A stretch of DNA of 64,000 bases from Furfurilactobacillus curtus (GCF_045862785.1 NZ_BQXO01000003.1:248001-312000), one strand, 5' to 3'. Positions 1 to 9,891 are shown, counted from the first letter of the stretch. Notes: generated by a model not told the origin, from the letters alone. Program-made: numbers and translations.

Positions 1-71
1 AATACCACTGGTAGACCTGTGCCGCCACCAATGACAACGACGCGGGGCCGGCGTTGATTAGCTTGCGTCAT
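1..71 (-). CDS. yvcK: YvcK/gluconeogenesis-factor family protein, N-terminus only
   Basis: Only the first 23 or so codons are inside the window; the gene runs off the left edge. The visible residues read MTQANQRRPRVVVIGGGTGL, with the glycine-rich nucleotide-binding turn (VIGGGTGLP) that opens YvcK proteins. YvcK is a UDP-sugar-binding protein needed for growth on gluconeogenic carbon and for cell-shape control in Bacillus. Its ATG overlaps the TGA of the upstream rapZ (ATGA), so the two are translationally coupled. The rapZ-yvcK(-whiA) order is standard in Firmicutes, which supports the call even from a short fragment. Confidence 0.8.
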   Translation of the reverse strand, partial: MTQANQRRPRVVVIGGGTGLPVV

Positions 72-958
72 GATCGATTCACCGTTTCCTTTCGTTTATT
101 GATATCTCGGTGACTGACGTGAACGCGATGATCCGCGGCCAAATCCTTGCCAAGCCGAGCAGCGATCGCCACTGAACGATGTTGACCTCCCGTACACCCG
201 ATCGCAATGGTTAAACTCGTCTTGCCTTCCCGTTGATAGTCTGGCATAACAAGTTGTAATAAGCTTAACCATTGCTGGTAAAAAGGCGTGGTCGCCGGTT
301 GAGCCATCACGTAGTCATAAACTGGCTGATCTAGGCCAGTTAGTGGTTTCAGCGCAGCCACGTAATACGGATTAGGCAAAAAACGTACATCCATTACAAT
401 ATCCGCGTCGATTGGTAACCCATACTTATAACCAAAAGACAGAATTTCGATATGAAATTCATTGGCTGGTCCCTGTTCATCTGCATATTGGCTAAAAATC
501 TCTTCTCGTAATTGCCGCGGTGTCAGAGCATCAGTATTAATCACCAGATCGGCGCGTTCTTTTAATTCTGATAATAATGCCCGTTCTTGACGAATGCCAT
601 CAAGCACGCGACCTTCCATTGCCAGTGGATGCGCGCGCCGAGTTTCTTTATAACGGGCCACTAATTCACCATCAGACGCGTCCAAAAACAGAACCGAAGT
701 GCGCACCGATCCTGTGCTGGCCGAAATCGCCAGCATTTCTTGTAAGTCATCAAAAAACTCGCGAGAACGTAAATCAACAACTAACGCGACCTTGTTAACC
801 TTACCGGATTGTCTCACTAATTCCCAAAATTTTGGCAACAATTTCGGTGGCATATTATCCATCACAAAATAATCTAAGTCTTCAAAGCTTTGCATGGCAA
901 CCGTTTTACCAGCACCACTCATTCCTGTAATAATCACTAAGTCTAGCTGTTGGGCCAT
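68..958 (-). CDS. rapZ: RapZ/YvcJ-type RNase adapter, P-loop nucleotide-binding protein
   Basis: The 296-residue protein has the usual family length. Residues 12-19 (GMSGAGKT) form the Walker A loop, and the C-terminal domain has the conserved GCTGGQHRSV stretch. E. coli RapZ is an adapter that delivers the sRNA GlmZ to RNase E; Bacillus YvcJ binds and hydrolyses GTP and affects competence, and its role in lactobacilli is less clear. The start is an ATG preceded by AAGGA at a workable distance. The stop overlaps the yvcK start by four bases. The family call is firm; the molecular role here is inferred. Confidence 0.93.
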   Translation of the reverse strand: MAQQLDLVIITGMSGAGKTVAMQSFEDLDYFVMDNMPPKLLPKFWELVRQSGKVNKVALVVDLRSREFFDDLQEMLAISASTGSVRTSVLFLDASDGELVARYKETRRAHPLAMEGRVLDGIRQERALLSELKERADLVINTDALTPRQLREEIFSQYADEQGPANEFHIEILSFGYKYGLPIDADIVMDVRFLPNPYYVAALKPLTGLDQPVYDYVMAQPATTPFYQQWLSLLQLVMPDYQREGKTSLTIAIGCTGGQHRSVAIAARLGKDLAADHRVHVSHRDINKRKETVNRS

Positions 959-1008
959 GCGTTATCCTTCCCTTTCACTGTTTCTAACATTATAACATAC
1001 CGGGTGTG

Positions 1009-1815
1009 TCATTTTTCCTTTTCCTGATTGGGCTGTACGCTTAAAGTTCGCTTTACTTCCACTGAGCGATGATCCCATCGCCAGCCTGCAACAGCTGCAG
1101 TAATGGGAACAGTCGCTAACACACCAACAAATGATAATAAGACCGTCGTCAATTGGGCGACGAACACTTTATCATTAAGCATCATGCCCCATGAATAGTG
1201 CAGACCCGCAAACCAGATGAACAGTGCTAGAAAGCCACCAAAAAAACCAAAGAATAACGTGTTGAAAGTTGTGCCGATGATCTGTTTACCCACGTTAATC
1301 CCATCGTTAAACAGGCGTTTGCCCGTAATTGAGGGTTGTTGCTCTTCAATTTCTGATAGACCAGACGAAATCGCCATCGCGGCTTCAGCAATGGCTCCTA
1401 GTGTGCTGAGAATCACAGTGGCAATACTGACTTTTACAAACGAAATACCAATCAGCAAGGACATCCCCTCTAAATCATCGCTGTCTTCCTCACCAAAACC
1501 AGCAACACTAGCCCAGTGCTCGACTGGAATAATTAGTAACATCAACAATACCATGACCACCACGGCAGCATAAAAGGCGGTTGTCGTACTATAATCATCT
1601 TCATTACCAAAGAAAATCGTGACCGCTAAAATAATCACCCCCATCACGAGAGTAACTGGCAACGGCGGCAGATGAAATTGAATGAGGACAATGGTCATAA
1701 ACAGCAAAGCAAAGTTGAAACCTAAACTGATAAATGCTAAAAATCCTTGTTTGCCACCCACCAGCCACATCGCTAAGAGTAAGATCAAGGCTAATCCACT
1801 AAATGTTGTCATCAT
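1009..1815 (-). CDS. YibE/F-like polytopic membrane protein (downstream gene of pair)
   Basis: This is a 268-residue integral membrane protein with about seven hydrophobic segments and the YibE/F-type core 'SFVKVSIATVILSTLGAIAEAAMAISSGL' region (about residues 125-155), which resembles the corresponding stretch of its upstream neighbour. YibE/F proteins are widespread in lactic acid bacteria and have no proven function. The gene overlaps the upstream YibE/F gene by 17 bp, so the two are probably co-translated and may form one complex. ATG codons at 1815 and 1812 are both possible: the upstream G7 tract sits right against the first, so the second has the better spacing. Family call firm, function unknown. 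Confidence 0.85.
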   Translation of the reverse strand: MMTTFSGLALILLLAMWLVGGKQGFLAFISLGFNFALLFMTIVLIQFHLPPLPVTLVMGVIILAVTIFFGNEDDYSTTTAFYAAVVVMVLLMLLIIPVEHWASVAGFGEEDSDDLEGMSLLIGISFVKVSIATVILSTLGAIAEAAMAISSGLSEIEEQQPSITGKRLFNDGINVGKQIIGTTFNTLFFGFFGGFLALFIWFAGLHYSWGMMLNDKVFVAQLTTVLLSFVGVLATVPITAAVAGWRWDHRSVEVKRTLSVQPNQEKEK

Positions 1816-2941
1816 GCCCCCCCTTGTCTTTGGCCGGAATTATTCGAGACATTAATCGACTGGCCACAAAGCTCGCCACCGGAATCGCTAAGACGATCCC
1901 TAAACCACTGATTAAGGTTTGAATAACACCTAATGACATATTCATCATGTACGTATAGCCCCAATTATTACCATTCTTTAAAAACAATAAGGTCATAGGA
2001 AATGTTTCTGCGACAAAAATCAGTAACAAGACATTAATCAGCGGACCCATGATTGATCGACCAACATTACGGCCTGAAATAAATAGTTGTCGTGCGGAAA
2101 TGCTGGGGCGCTCACGGCGTAATTCAAAGAGGGTCGCGACAATATCGGTTGACTCATCCATTACCGCGCCTAAAGAGCCTAGCAAGGTTTCCGCTAAGAA
2201 TAGGGGCCTTGGTAGGGTCGTCACATACTGTAACCCTTCGTAATGCATACCACGCTCATGAGTCAAAGCAAAGACACTCAGACTAATAAGCATGGCTAAG
2301 GCGGTGCCTGAACAGGTTGCAACAAATGTAATCAACATTTGTCTGCGCCAACCCAAGACTAACCACAACGTCAAAAAAGCAAAAATGATGGCAACAAAAC
2401 TGAAAATCACAAAGACATTAGCATTTTTTAAAGTTAAATCCAGTTCAATTGCCCCAAAAAATAATCCCGCATTCAATAAGACAGACAACACTGCCAACCC
2501 GCCGGCGCGAGGCATAAAGATCAACAAAAAGCTGAAAATGATCCAGACTAAGAATGCCACAGTCGTGTCGCGTTTAATTCCCTTAATCACACTCGGATTA
2601 TGATGAGTGGGTAAGGTTACAAAAACTTGATTACCAACATGATAGGCTTGATCCATCGCCGCTGATCGACTGAATGTATTAGTTATGTGTAATTTTTGAC
2701 CACGATGTTGTGTATTAATCAACACCGCAGTTAATTGCTGATTAGTTTGACTATCCTGATTTTCAAATTCATCGGTTTGTTTAACCGGCCGATGATTCGT
2801 CACCCGTGTAATTCGTGCCAAGGGTTGCTGATATAGCCGCGCATCAAAATGCACCGCAATCACGCCAATGCCACCAATTAAAATCACAAGGCCGACTAGC
2901 CACCAACGCCGCCAATTAAAATGAGCCTGCTCTTCTTTCAT
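1799..2941 (-). CDS. YibE/F-like polytopic membrane protein (upstream gene of pair)
   Basis: The 380-residue protein begins with a short basic cytoplasmic end, one membrane segment (about 12-30), then an extracytoplasmic region of about 100 residues, followed by about seven membrane segments. The 'AETLLGSLGAVMDESTDIVATL' region is the family signature and matches the downstream paralogue in position. The ATG at 2941 has GAGG eight bases upstream. The last codons include a run of seven G (positions 1817-1823), which also serves as ribosome-binding sequence for the next gene. The substrate or partner of this family has not been established. Confidence 0.87.
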   Translation of the reverse strand: MKEEQAHFNWRRWWLVGLVILIGGIGVIAVHFDARLYQQPLARITRVTNHRPVKQTDEFENQDSQTNQQLTAVLINTQHRGQKLHITNTFSRSAAMDQAYHVGNQVFVTLPTHHNPSVIKGIKRDTTVAFLVWIIFSFLLIFMPRAGGLAVLSVLLNAGLFFGAIELDLTLKNANVFVIFSFVAIIFAFLTLWLVLGWRRQMLITFVATCSGTALAMLISLSVFALTHERGMHYEGLQYVTTLPRPLFLAETLLGSLGAVMDESTDIVATLFELRRERPSISARQLFISGRNVGRSIMGPLINVLLLIFVAETFPMTLLFLKNGNNWGYTYMMNMSLGVIQTLISGLGIVLAIPVASFVASRLMSRIIPAKDKGGHDDNI

Positions 2942-3184
2942 TATTCCGGCCTCACCTCGCTTAAGATGGCTCCCATTCTACCACCAAGCTAAACGACGAT
3001 TATCCATACGACCGCTTTTGTTACCAAAATTAAAGTCCTTCAACCAAGCAACCAACTGGTCAAAAGCAAAAAGTAAATTTTATTTTCAAATCTATATAAC
3101 TAAAATGCAGGCCATAAGCCCCGTAATGCCGCGTTTTATTGCGCATCACTTACCGACGACTTATGCCCCACTCCAAATTGTCAA

Positions 3185-4525
3185 TCATAAAGTTGAATCA
3201 AACGTTTTTCCCTGATAGTGACGTTTAAGCCAATAATACAGTGGCACCCCCAAAGCGATAAACCCCATCGAGGTAACGGTGCCAACAATGTCAAAAACCA
3301 GCTCGCTAATTACGACAAAACCAGTACCAATAATGGCCAGAATTGGCACCAACGGGTACCAAGGTACACTGAATCCGCTTGGCCGGCCACCTTGCCGATG
3401 CCGCAAAACAAAAACGCCGACAAAGGCCGCAATATAGAAACTGTACATCACAAAAATACAAAGTTCTGATAATCGATCCGTATCAACCAACAAAATCATT
3501 GCGCTAGTCATCACCCACAACGTTGCCGTCGCAAACACAGGTGTCTGTGTGGCCCGGTTCAAATGGCTAAATCGTTTAGCAAAAGGTAACTGCCGTTTAA
3601 CTGCCATTGCGTAGTAAATTCGGGGAAAGGACATCATTTTACCATTCAAGGCACCAATGATAGAAATCATAATGCCAATATTGACCAGTCGTCCGCCAAT
3701 TGAGCCAAACGCATTTAAAGCAAAATAAGCGGTCGCATTCTGTCCCAACGCATTAATCTTATTGGCCGCCAATGAGGAAAAAATTCCCCAAGTAACGCCT
3801 AAGTACAGCGCAATAATAATCAGAATTCCCAAAATAATGGCCAATGGTAACAGCTTTTCTGGTCGTTTAATCTCGCCACCCAAATTGGTGATCAAGATCC
3901 ACCCGTCATAAGCGAAAATTGTTCCTAAAACGGCTACACCAAAATTACCAACACTATGATGGATTCCAGACACTGTTGCCCCAAAAGCTTGCTCATGACC
4001 AAAAAATAACCCAAAAAAGATAATCGCAATGATTGGTAACAACTTACAGATGGTAGTCACGATGGCAAAAGTAGCCCCGTAACGATTAGCTAACATATTT
4101 AAGGCCGCAATCAAGGCAATCGTCCCAATCGCGATCGGGGCTTTCCAACTGGCGGATAATCCAAAAAAGTTTACGGCCAACAGTCCTAGATAGCCAGCAA
4201 TCGAGCCAACGATGGCCGGTGCATAAACAATTACCTGCATCCATCCGGATAAGAATCCCCAAAACTCACCATAAATATGGGCCATATATTGATATAACCC
4301 ACCAGTCGTTGGAATTTGTGAACCGATTTCAGATAACGTCAATCCATCTGCTAGTGTAATTAATCCGCCCAACAGCCAGGCTAACATGGCCAAATCGGTT
4401 GAACCCGTCAGTTGCAATACCGAGGCCTGCTTGAAAAAAATTCCAGATCCAATGACGGTACCGATGACCAACGCTAGGGCCGACCAAAGCCCCAAAGAAC
4501 GTCGTAGTTGCGTAGATGATGGCAT
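3185..4525 (-). CDS. APC-superfamily amino acid permease (LAT/SteT-like)
   Basis: The protein is 446 residues with 12 predicted membrane helices. It opens with the APC first-helix motif 'ALVIGTVIGSGIFF' (about residues 17-30), where the unwound GSG binds the amino acid backbone. The overall pattern and length resemble the Bacillus Ser/Thr exchanger SteT and the LAT group more than the larger YdaO/KimA type also present in this window. The substrate cannot be read from sequence. The gene stands alone between the YibE/F pair and uvrA. A perfect 9-bp inverted repeat lies 31-55 bp upstream of the start and may be an operator. Confidence 0.85.
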   Translation of the reverse strand: MPSSTQLRRSLGLWSALALVIGTVIGSGIFFKQASVLQLTGSTDLAMLAWLLGGLITLADGLTLSEIGSQIPTTGGLYQYMAHIYGEFWGFLSGWMQVIVYAPAIVGSIAGYLGLLAVNFFGLSASWKAPIAIGTIALIAALNMLANRYGATFAIVTTICKLLPIIAIIFFGLFFGHEQAFGATVSGIHHSVGNFGVAVLGTIFAYDGWILITNLGGEIKRPEKLLPLAIILGILIIIALYLGVTWGIFSSLAANKINALGQNATAYFALNAFGSIGGRLVNIGIMISIIGALNGKMMSFPRIYYAMAVKRQLPFAKRFSHLNRATQTPVFATATLWVMTSAMILLVDTDRLSELCIFVMYSFYIAAFVGVFVLRHRQGGRPSGFSVPWYPLVPILAIIGTGFVVISELVFDIVGTVTSMGFIALGVPLYYWLKRHYQGKTFDSTL

Positions 4526-4555
4526 TTTATTAGTATTCTCTCCCTAAATGCTTAT

Positions 4556-4580
4556 ATAAACTTAATCAAAATAAGTTTAT
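4556..4580. promoter_or_regulatory. Inverted repeat upstream of APC permease, candidate operator
   Basis: ATAAACTTA (4556-4564) is followed by a 7-base spacer and the exact reverse complement TAAGTTTAT (4572-4580). It sits 31-55 bp upstream of the permease ATG, where a repressor could block transcription. It has no T-run, so it is not a terminator in either direction. The regulator is not identified. Confidence 0.4.
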
Positions 4581-4687
4581 CAGAGACTAAACGCCCGATG
4601 CAAGCATATGTGCGAACTGGGTAAAGATAAAAACCATCAATCGAATCAATAAAAGTGGGACCACACATGCGGATCGCACAACGTAAT

Positions 4688-4736
4688 AGAGCGAACTTCA
4701 AGCAGTGATGGATCATCACTATTCGAAGTTCGCTCT
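4688..4736 (-). terminator. Hairpin downstream of uvrA
   Basis: Arms AGAGCGAACTTC (4688-4699) and GAAGTTCGCTCT (4725-4736) pair perfectly over 12 bp. Inside, AGTGATG/CATCACT (4704-4710, 4714-4720) add a 7-bp stem. The T-rich tail is weak on both strands, so terminator activity is likely but not certain. It lies between the uvrA stop and the permease start. Confidence 0.6.
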
Positions 4737-4812
4737 TATTAGCTTGTCATTCATCGCCTGATCTTACCATACTCGAAAAACAGTCTTAAAATAACTTAAT
4801 TCAGCTGCACCC

Positions 4813-7680
4813 TTAATTTTTAGTTTTGGCCATAGCTTCACGAGTACGCTCTAAATCACGCCTCAAAACAGGTTTCAAATACTGTCCTGTATAACTATTT
4901 GAAACCTCAGCCAATTCTTCTGGCGTTCCCGTTGCAATCACTGATCCACCACCGGCACCACCTTCTGGGCCTAAATCAATCAAGTGATCTGCTGTTTTAA
5001 TCACATCTAAATTATGCTCAATGATTAAAACCGTGTTGCCATTATCAACTAATCGATGAAGCACACCTAATAGGCGTTTGATGTCGTCGGTGTGTAAACC
5101 AGTCGTCGGTTCGTCTAGAATATAGAAATTGCGTCCGTTCGCCTTCTTGTGTAACTCTGACGCCAACTTCATCCGCTGCGCTTCTCCACCAGACAAGGTG
5201 GTTGCTGATTGACCAAGGTGAACGTAACCTAGTCCAACATCAACAATCGTTTGTAGCTTCCGTGTGATCTTAGGAATGGCGCCAAAGAAGGCCAACGCTT
5301 CGGACACTGTCATGTTCAACACATCCGCAATATTTTTACCTTTATAAGTCACTTCAAGGGTTTCCGAATTGTAACGTGATCCATGACAAACTTCACATGG
5401 CACATAAACGTCAGGTAGGAAATTCATTTCAATCTTCAAAATGCCATCCCCGTGACACGCCTCACACCGGCCGCCTTTTGTGTTAAACGAAAAACGCCCT
5501 TTTTGATATCCGCGGAGTTTGGCCTCATTTGTTTGAGCAAACAAATCGCGAATATCGTCGAAGACCCCAGTATACGTGGCTGGATTAGAGCGCGGCGTCC
5601 GTCCGATTGGCGACTGATCAATGTCGACAATTTTTTCAATGTTATTCACGCCAGCAATACTCTTGTACTTACCAGGCTTAGCAGAATTATGATTCAATTT
5701 CTGAGCCAATACTTTTTCTAAAATAGAATTAACCAATGTCGATTTGCCAGAACCAGAGACCCCGGTCACGACGGTTAATTCACCCAACGGAAAGCGCACG
5801 TCAATATCTTGTAAATTGTTCTCAGCAGCTCCTTTTAGGACTATCGCCTTACCATTGCCAGCTCGACGTTTTAATGGAACGGGAATGAAGTCTTTGCCGG
5901 ATAAGTATTTCCCGGTTAAGGACTTGCGACTGCGTTCAACTTGCTTGGGGGTCCCTGCAGCCATCACCTGGCCGCCATTTTCGCCGGCACCAGGGCCAAT
6001 ATCGATCAAATAATCGGCGGCGCGCATCGTATCTTCATCATGTTCAACGACGATTAACGTATTACCCAAATCACGCATCTTCTTTAACGAGCTGATCAAT
6101 CGATCATTATCGCGTTGATGTAAGCCAATTGATGGCTCATCAAGGATATACAATACACCCGATAAATTAGATCCAATCTGGGTCGCCAAACGAATCCGTT
6201 GCGCTTCGCCCCCAGATAAGGTACGCGCTGAGCGACTCATTGTTAGATAATCTAAACCGACATTTTCCAGAAACGATAAACGATCACTGATCTCTTTGAC
6301 AATCGGTTCAGCGATCACGCGATTTTGTTCACTTAACTCAAGCTGTTTAAAAAATGGCACTTCGTCACCAATTGCCATGGCGGATACTTCACCAATGTGT
6401 CGGCCATTTACCTTAACCGATAAGGCTTGTCGGTTGAGCCGATAGCCGTGACACGTCTGACAAGTCAATTCTGTCATATACTGGCGCATTTGGTCACGAG
6501 TAAAATCAGAATTTGTTTCACGGTAACGCCGCGAAATATTGTTGATTACGCCTTCAAATTCTGCGTCTACATCGCGGACGCCACCGAAATCGTTCTCATA
6601 GTGAAAATGAAAAGACTTCTTAGAGCCATAGAGGACTAAATCACGCTGTTTTTTGGGTAAATCAGCAAAAGGCGTGTCCATATCAATCTGGTTTTGTTCA
6701 GCAAATTGAGCCAACATACTAGGATAATACATGGAACTGATTGGATTCCACGGTTCAATTGCCCCTTCTGCTAAGGTCTTTGTCTTATCTGGGACAACTA
6801 AGTCTTCGTCCACCTCAAGTTTCACACCTAGTCCTTCGCAATCAGGGCAAGCGCCTACTGGGGCATTAAATGAGAAGAGTCGCGGTTCTAGTTCACCAAC
6901 CGTGAAACCACAGACTGGACAAGAATAATGTTCGGAAAATTGGAGTGGTTGTCCATCAATTATGTCGGCGGTCGCATAGCCGTCGCTTAGCCGCAACGCA
7001 GCTTCAAACGAATCAAATAACCGACTGCGACTGTCACTATCAGGACGAACAATCACCCGATCGATCACAATATTGATATTGTGATATTTGTTTTTATCTA
7101 ACTCTGGCACCTCGTCAACATCGTACGTTGCATCGTCCACTTGAACGCGAACAAAACCCTCACGTTTAATCTTTTCAAAGATCTTAGCGTGTTGTCCCTT
7201 TTTACGGCGCACGACTGGCGACAAAATTTGAAGCCGGGTTCGTTCAGGCAAAGCCAGCACTTGATCAACCATCTGTTCAACCGATTGACTGGTAATGATC
7301 GTACCATCATTTGGACAAACCGGCGTCCCAACTCGGGCCCATAACAAACGCAGATAGTCGTTGATCTCAGTGACCGTACCAACTGTTGATCGCGGATTTT
7401 TACTCGTTGTTTTTTGGTCAATCGAAATAGCCGGACTCAACCCGTCAATTGAATCAACATCAGGCTTATCCATTTGGCCTAAAAATTGGCGCGCATACGC
7501 GGATAAACTTTCAACGTACCGCCGTTGCCCTTCCGCATATAACGTATCAAACGCTAACGAGCTCTTTCCTGATCCGGATAACCCGGTGATTACCACTAAT
7601 TTGTCTCGGGGAATGGTCACGTCAATATTTTTTAAGTTATGAGCTCGTGCTCCATGAATCACAATTTTGTCATTTGCCAT
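4813..7680 (-). CDS. uvrA: UvrABC excinuclease subunit A
   Basis: UvrA is the DNA-damage recognition ATPase of nucleotide excision repair. The 955 residues are full length. The first Walker A (GLSGSGKSS) is at about 33-41 and the second (GVSGSGKST) at about 640-650, each with its own LSGGEAQR signature. Zinc-finger cysteine pairs are visible as CPVCG in the first half and CEACHGDG/CEVCHGS in the second. The gene follows uvrB by 49 bp on the same strand, so it is probably transcribed from the SOS-type promoter in front of uvrB. The ATG has only a weak ribosome-binding site (AGGCGGG). Confidence 0.98.
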   Translation of the reverse strand: MANDKIVIHGARAHNLKNIDVTIPRDKLVVITGLSGSGKSSLAFDTLYAEGQRRYVESLSAYARQFLGQMDKPDVDSIDGLSPAISIDQKTTSKNPRSTVGTVTEINDYLRLLWARVGTPVCPNDGTIITSQSVEQMVDQVLALPERTRLQILSPVVRRKKGQHAKIFEKIKREGFVRVQVDDATYDVDEVPELDKNKYHNINIVIDRVIVRPDSDSRSRLFDSFEAALRLSDGYATADIIDGQPLQFSEHYSCPVCGFTVGELEPRLFSFNAPVGACPDCEGLGVKLEVDEDLVVPDKTKTLAEGAIEPWNPISSMYYPSMLAQFAEQNQIDMDTPFADLPKKQRDLVLYGSKKSFHFHYENDFGGVRDVDAEFEGVINNISRRYRETNSDFTRDQMRQYMTELTCQTCHGYRLNRQALSVKVNGRHIGEVSAMAIGDEVPFFKQLELSEQNRVIAEPIVKEISDRLSFLENVGLDYLTMSRSARTLSGGEAQRIRLATQIGSNLSGVLYILDEPSIGLHQRDNDRLISSLKKMRDLGNTLIVVEHDEDTMRAADYLIDIGPGAGENGGQVMAAGTPKQVERSRKSLTGKYLSGKDFIPVPLKRRAGNGKAIVLKGAAENNLQDIDVRFPLGELTVVTGVSGSGKSTLVNSILEKVLAQKLNHNSAKPGKYKSIAGVNNIEKIVDIDQSPIGRTPRSNPATYTGVFDDIRDLFAQTNEAKLRGYQKGRFSFNTKGGRCEACHGDGILKIEMNFLPDVYVPCEVCHGSRYNSETLEVTYKGKNIADVLNMTVSEALAFFGAIPKITRKLQTIVDVGLGYVHLGQSATTLSGGEAQRMKLASELHKKANGRNFYILDEPTTGLHTDDIKRLLGVLHRLVDNGNTVLIIEHNLDVIKTADHLIDLGPEGGAGGGSVIATGTPEELAEVSNSYTGQYLKPVLRRDLERTREAMAKTKN

Positions 7681-7729
7681 GTATACGTGTCCCGCCTCGT
7701 TAAAAATTCACTGTTGGTTGCTTACCACA

Positions 7730-9730
7730 CTATTGTTTAGCTTTCAATTCCATGATGGTGTCACGCAATGTCGCTGCCTCTTCAAAATCAAGTTTCTTGG
7801 CGGCTTCTTGCATCTGCTTATTTAAGCCTGCCAGCATCGCATTTTGATCGGTCTTACTCATGTTGTCAAAATCATCTTCGCTAAGTGAGCTTTCCTTTTG
7901 CCCTTTTCCACTTGGCGTAACGACCGTAATGTTATCGCGGATGGCCTTCACAATTGTCGTTGGTGTGATGTGATGTTCTTCATTATATCGTTCTTGAATT
8001 GTTCGCCGCCGTTTGGTCTCATCGATAGCCGCTTGCATCGACCCGGTAATCGAATCAGCATACATAATGACGCTACCGTGAGCATTCCGGGCCGCTCGAC
8101 CGATTGTTTGGATCAACGATCGTTCATTACGAAGAAAACCTTCCTTATCTGCATCTAAGATCGCAACTAGTGAGACTTCAGGTACATCGATTCCTTCTCG
8201 TAACAAATTAATCCCAACAAGCACGTCAAATTTACCTAGTCGTAAATCACGAATAATCTGTGTCCGCTCCAGGGTTTTCACATCACTGTGAAGATATCGC
8301 ACACGAATGCCGAGGTCTTTTAGATAATCAGTCAAGTCTTCGGCCATTTTCTTGGTCATCGTGGTCACAAATGTTCGCTCATGTTGTTCGATTCTTTTGT
8401 TAATTTCTCCGACCAAATCGTCAATTTGGCCCATAATCGGACGAACTTCAATCGTCGGATCCAGCAATCCAGTTGGTCGGATAATTTGTTGGACAACCGT
8501 ATCCGTTTGTTCATGTTCGTAATCTCCTGGTGTGGCGGACATGTATACGACTTGATTCACATGTTGCTCAAATTCATCAATCTTAAGCGGCCGGTTATCT
8601 AAAGCACTGGGCAGACGAAAACCATAATCGACTAGCATTTGCTTCCGAGAGCGATCCCCCTTATACATACCGCGAACTTGAGGCATGGTTACGTGGCTTT
8701 CATCCACAACCAGCAAAAAGTCTTTCGGAAAGAAATCCAACAGCGTAAATGGCGGTTCACCTGGTTGCCGACCGTCCATATGCCGTGAATAGTTTTCGAT
8801 TCCGCTGGTGTAACCCATTTCACGCATCATTTCCATATCATAGGTGGTGCGTTGTTCGAGACGCTGGGCTTCCAGTAGTTTGCCTTGGTCTTTTAGGACC
8901 TTTAACCGATCATCCAATTCATTACCAATTGTTTCAATTGCATGATCCATAATGGCATCATTAGTCATAAAGTGGGTTGCCGGAAAAATCGTGACGTGAT
9001 CCCGATCGCCCACCACTTCACCGGTCAAGGCATCAACTTCACGCATTCGATCAATTTCATCACCAAAGAATTCAATCCGCAAAGCGCGTTGATCTTCTGA
9101 CGCAGGGAATACTTCGACTACATCTCCGTGCACTCGAAACCGACCACGTTGAAAGTCAATATCGTTACGTTCAAACTGAATATCCACCAATTTACGCATG
9201 AAGTCGTTACGTTCAATGGTCTGACCCACACGTAACGAAATGACGTGATCCTTATACTGATGAGGATCGCCTAAACCAAAGATCGAGGACACAGAGGCAA
9301 CGACAATCGTGTCGTTTCTTTCTAAGAGTGAACTAGTTGCCGCATTACGTAGTTTATCAATTTCATCATTAATGGACGAATCTTTCTCAATGTACGTATC
9401 AGAGGATGGCACGTAAGCCTCAGGCTGATAATAATCATAATAGGAAACAAAATATTCCACTGCGTTGTTGGGGAAAAACTCCTTAAATTCACCATAGAGT
9501 TGACCAGCCAGCGTTTTATTATGCGACAAAACTAAGGTAGGCTTGTTCACATTAGCAATCACGTTGCTAATCGTAAATGTTTTCCCGGTCCCCGTGGCCC
9601 CCAGTAAAATCTGCGCTTTTTTCCCAGATTCAATCCCATCAGTCAATTGTTCAATCGCTTGTGGTTGATCACCTGTTGGTTGATATTTTGAAACAAGATC
9701 AAACTTCCGATCGGCTTGTCGTTCAATCAT
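7730..9730 (-). CDS. uvrB: UvrABC excinuclease subunit B
   Basis: UvrB is the helicase-like damage-verification subunit that is loaded by UvrA and recruits UvrC. Residues 44-51 (GATGTGKT) are Walker A. The damage-probing beta-hairpin (YYDYYQPEAYVP) lies at about 97-108, helicase motifs II-VI follow (DESHVTMPQ, IGRAARN), and the C-terminal UVR coiled-coil domain that contacts UvrC ends the protein. The 666-residue length is typical. The ATG has AAGGGGG upstream. A LexA-type box and extended -10 element lie just upstream, consistent with SOS induction of uvrB-uvrA. Confidence 0.98.
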   Translation of the reverse strand: MIERQADRKFDLVSKYQPTGDQPQAIEQLTDGIESGKKAQILLGATGTGKTFTISNVIANVNKPTLVLSHNKTLAGQLYGEFKEFFPNNAVEYFVSYYDYYQPEAYVPSSDTYIEKDSSINDEIDKLRNAATSSLLERNDTIVVASVSSIFGLGDPHQYKDHVISLRVGQTIERNDFMRKLVDIQFERNDIDFQRGRFRVHGDVVEVFPASEDQRALRIEFFGDEIDRMREVDALTGEVVGDRDHVTIFPATHFMTNDAIMDHAIETIGNELDDRLKVLKDQGKLLEAQRLEQRTTYDMEMMREMGYTSGIENYSRHMDGRQPGEPPFTLLDFFPKDFLLVVDESHVTMPQVRGMYKGDRSRKQMLVDYGFRLPSALDNRPLKIDEFEQHVNQVVYMSATPGDYEHEQTDTVVQQIIRPTGLLDPTIEVRPIMGQIDDLVGEINKRIEQHERTFVTTMTKKMAEDLTDYLKDLGIRVRYLHSDVKTLERTQIIRDLRLGKFDVLVGINLLREGIDVPEVSLVAILDADKEGFLRNERSLIQTIGRAARNAHGSVIMYADSITGSMQAAIDETKRRRTIQERYNEEHHITPTTIVKAIRDNITVVTPSGKGQKESSLSEDDFDNMSKTDQNAMLAGLNKQMQEAAKKLDFEEAATLRDTIMELKAKQ

Positions 9731-9820
9731 GGCTGTCCATCCCCCTTGCGTGAGTGGTTGTATTTCTTCTACTTTATTGATAATTCACAATTAAGTTGTT
9801 CATGGTAACATAGCGAAACT

Positions 9821-9846
9821 ATTCTAGCATACCGAACATACTTTCG
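9821..9846 (-). promoter_or_regulatory. uvrB promoter with LexA (DinR-type) SOS box
   Basis: On the minus strand CGAAAGTATGTTCG (9846-9833) matches the Gram-positive SOS box CGAACRNRYGTTYG at 13 of 14 positions. It is followed by TGCTAGAAT, an extended -10 element (hexamer 9826-9821). The box overlaps the spacer and -35 region, where bound LexA would exclude RNA polymerase. The distance to the uvrB ATG is about 90 bp. Confidence 0.75.
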
Positions 9847-9891
9847 CACGCGATCCGGATCTCAAAACAGTGAAATTTTCACTTCACTGCT

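Noticed and set aside
3018..3215. 65-codon plus-strand open frame between the permease and YibE/F genes
   Set aside because: Low-complexity translation, no ribosome-binding site, overlaps the permease 3' end.
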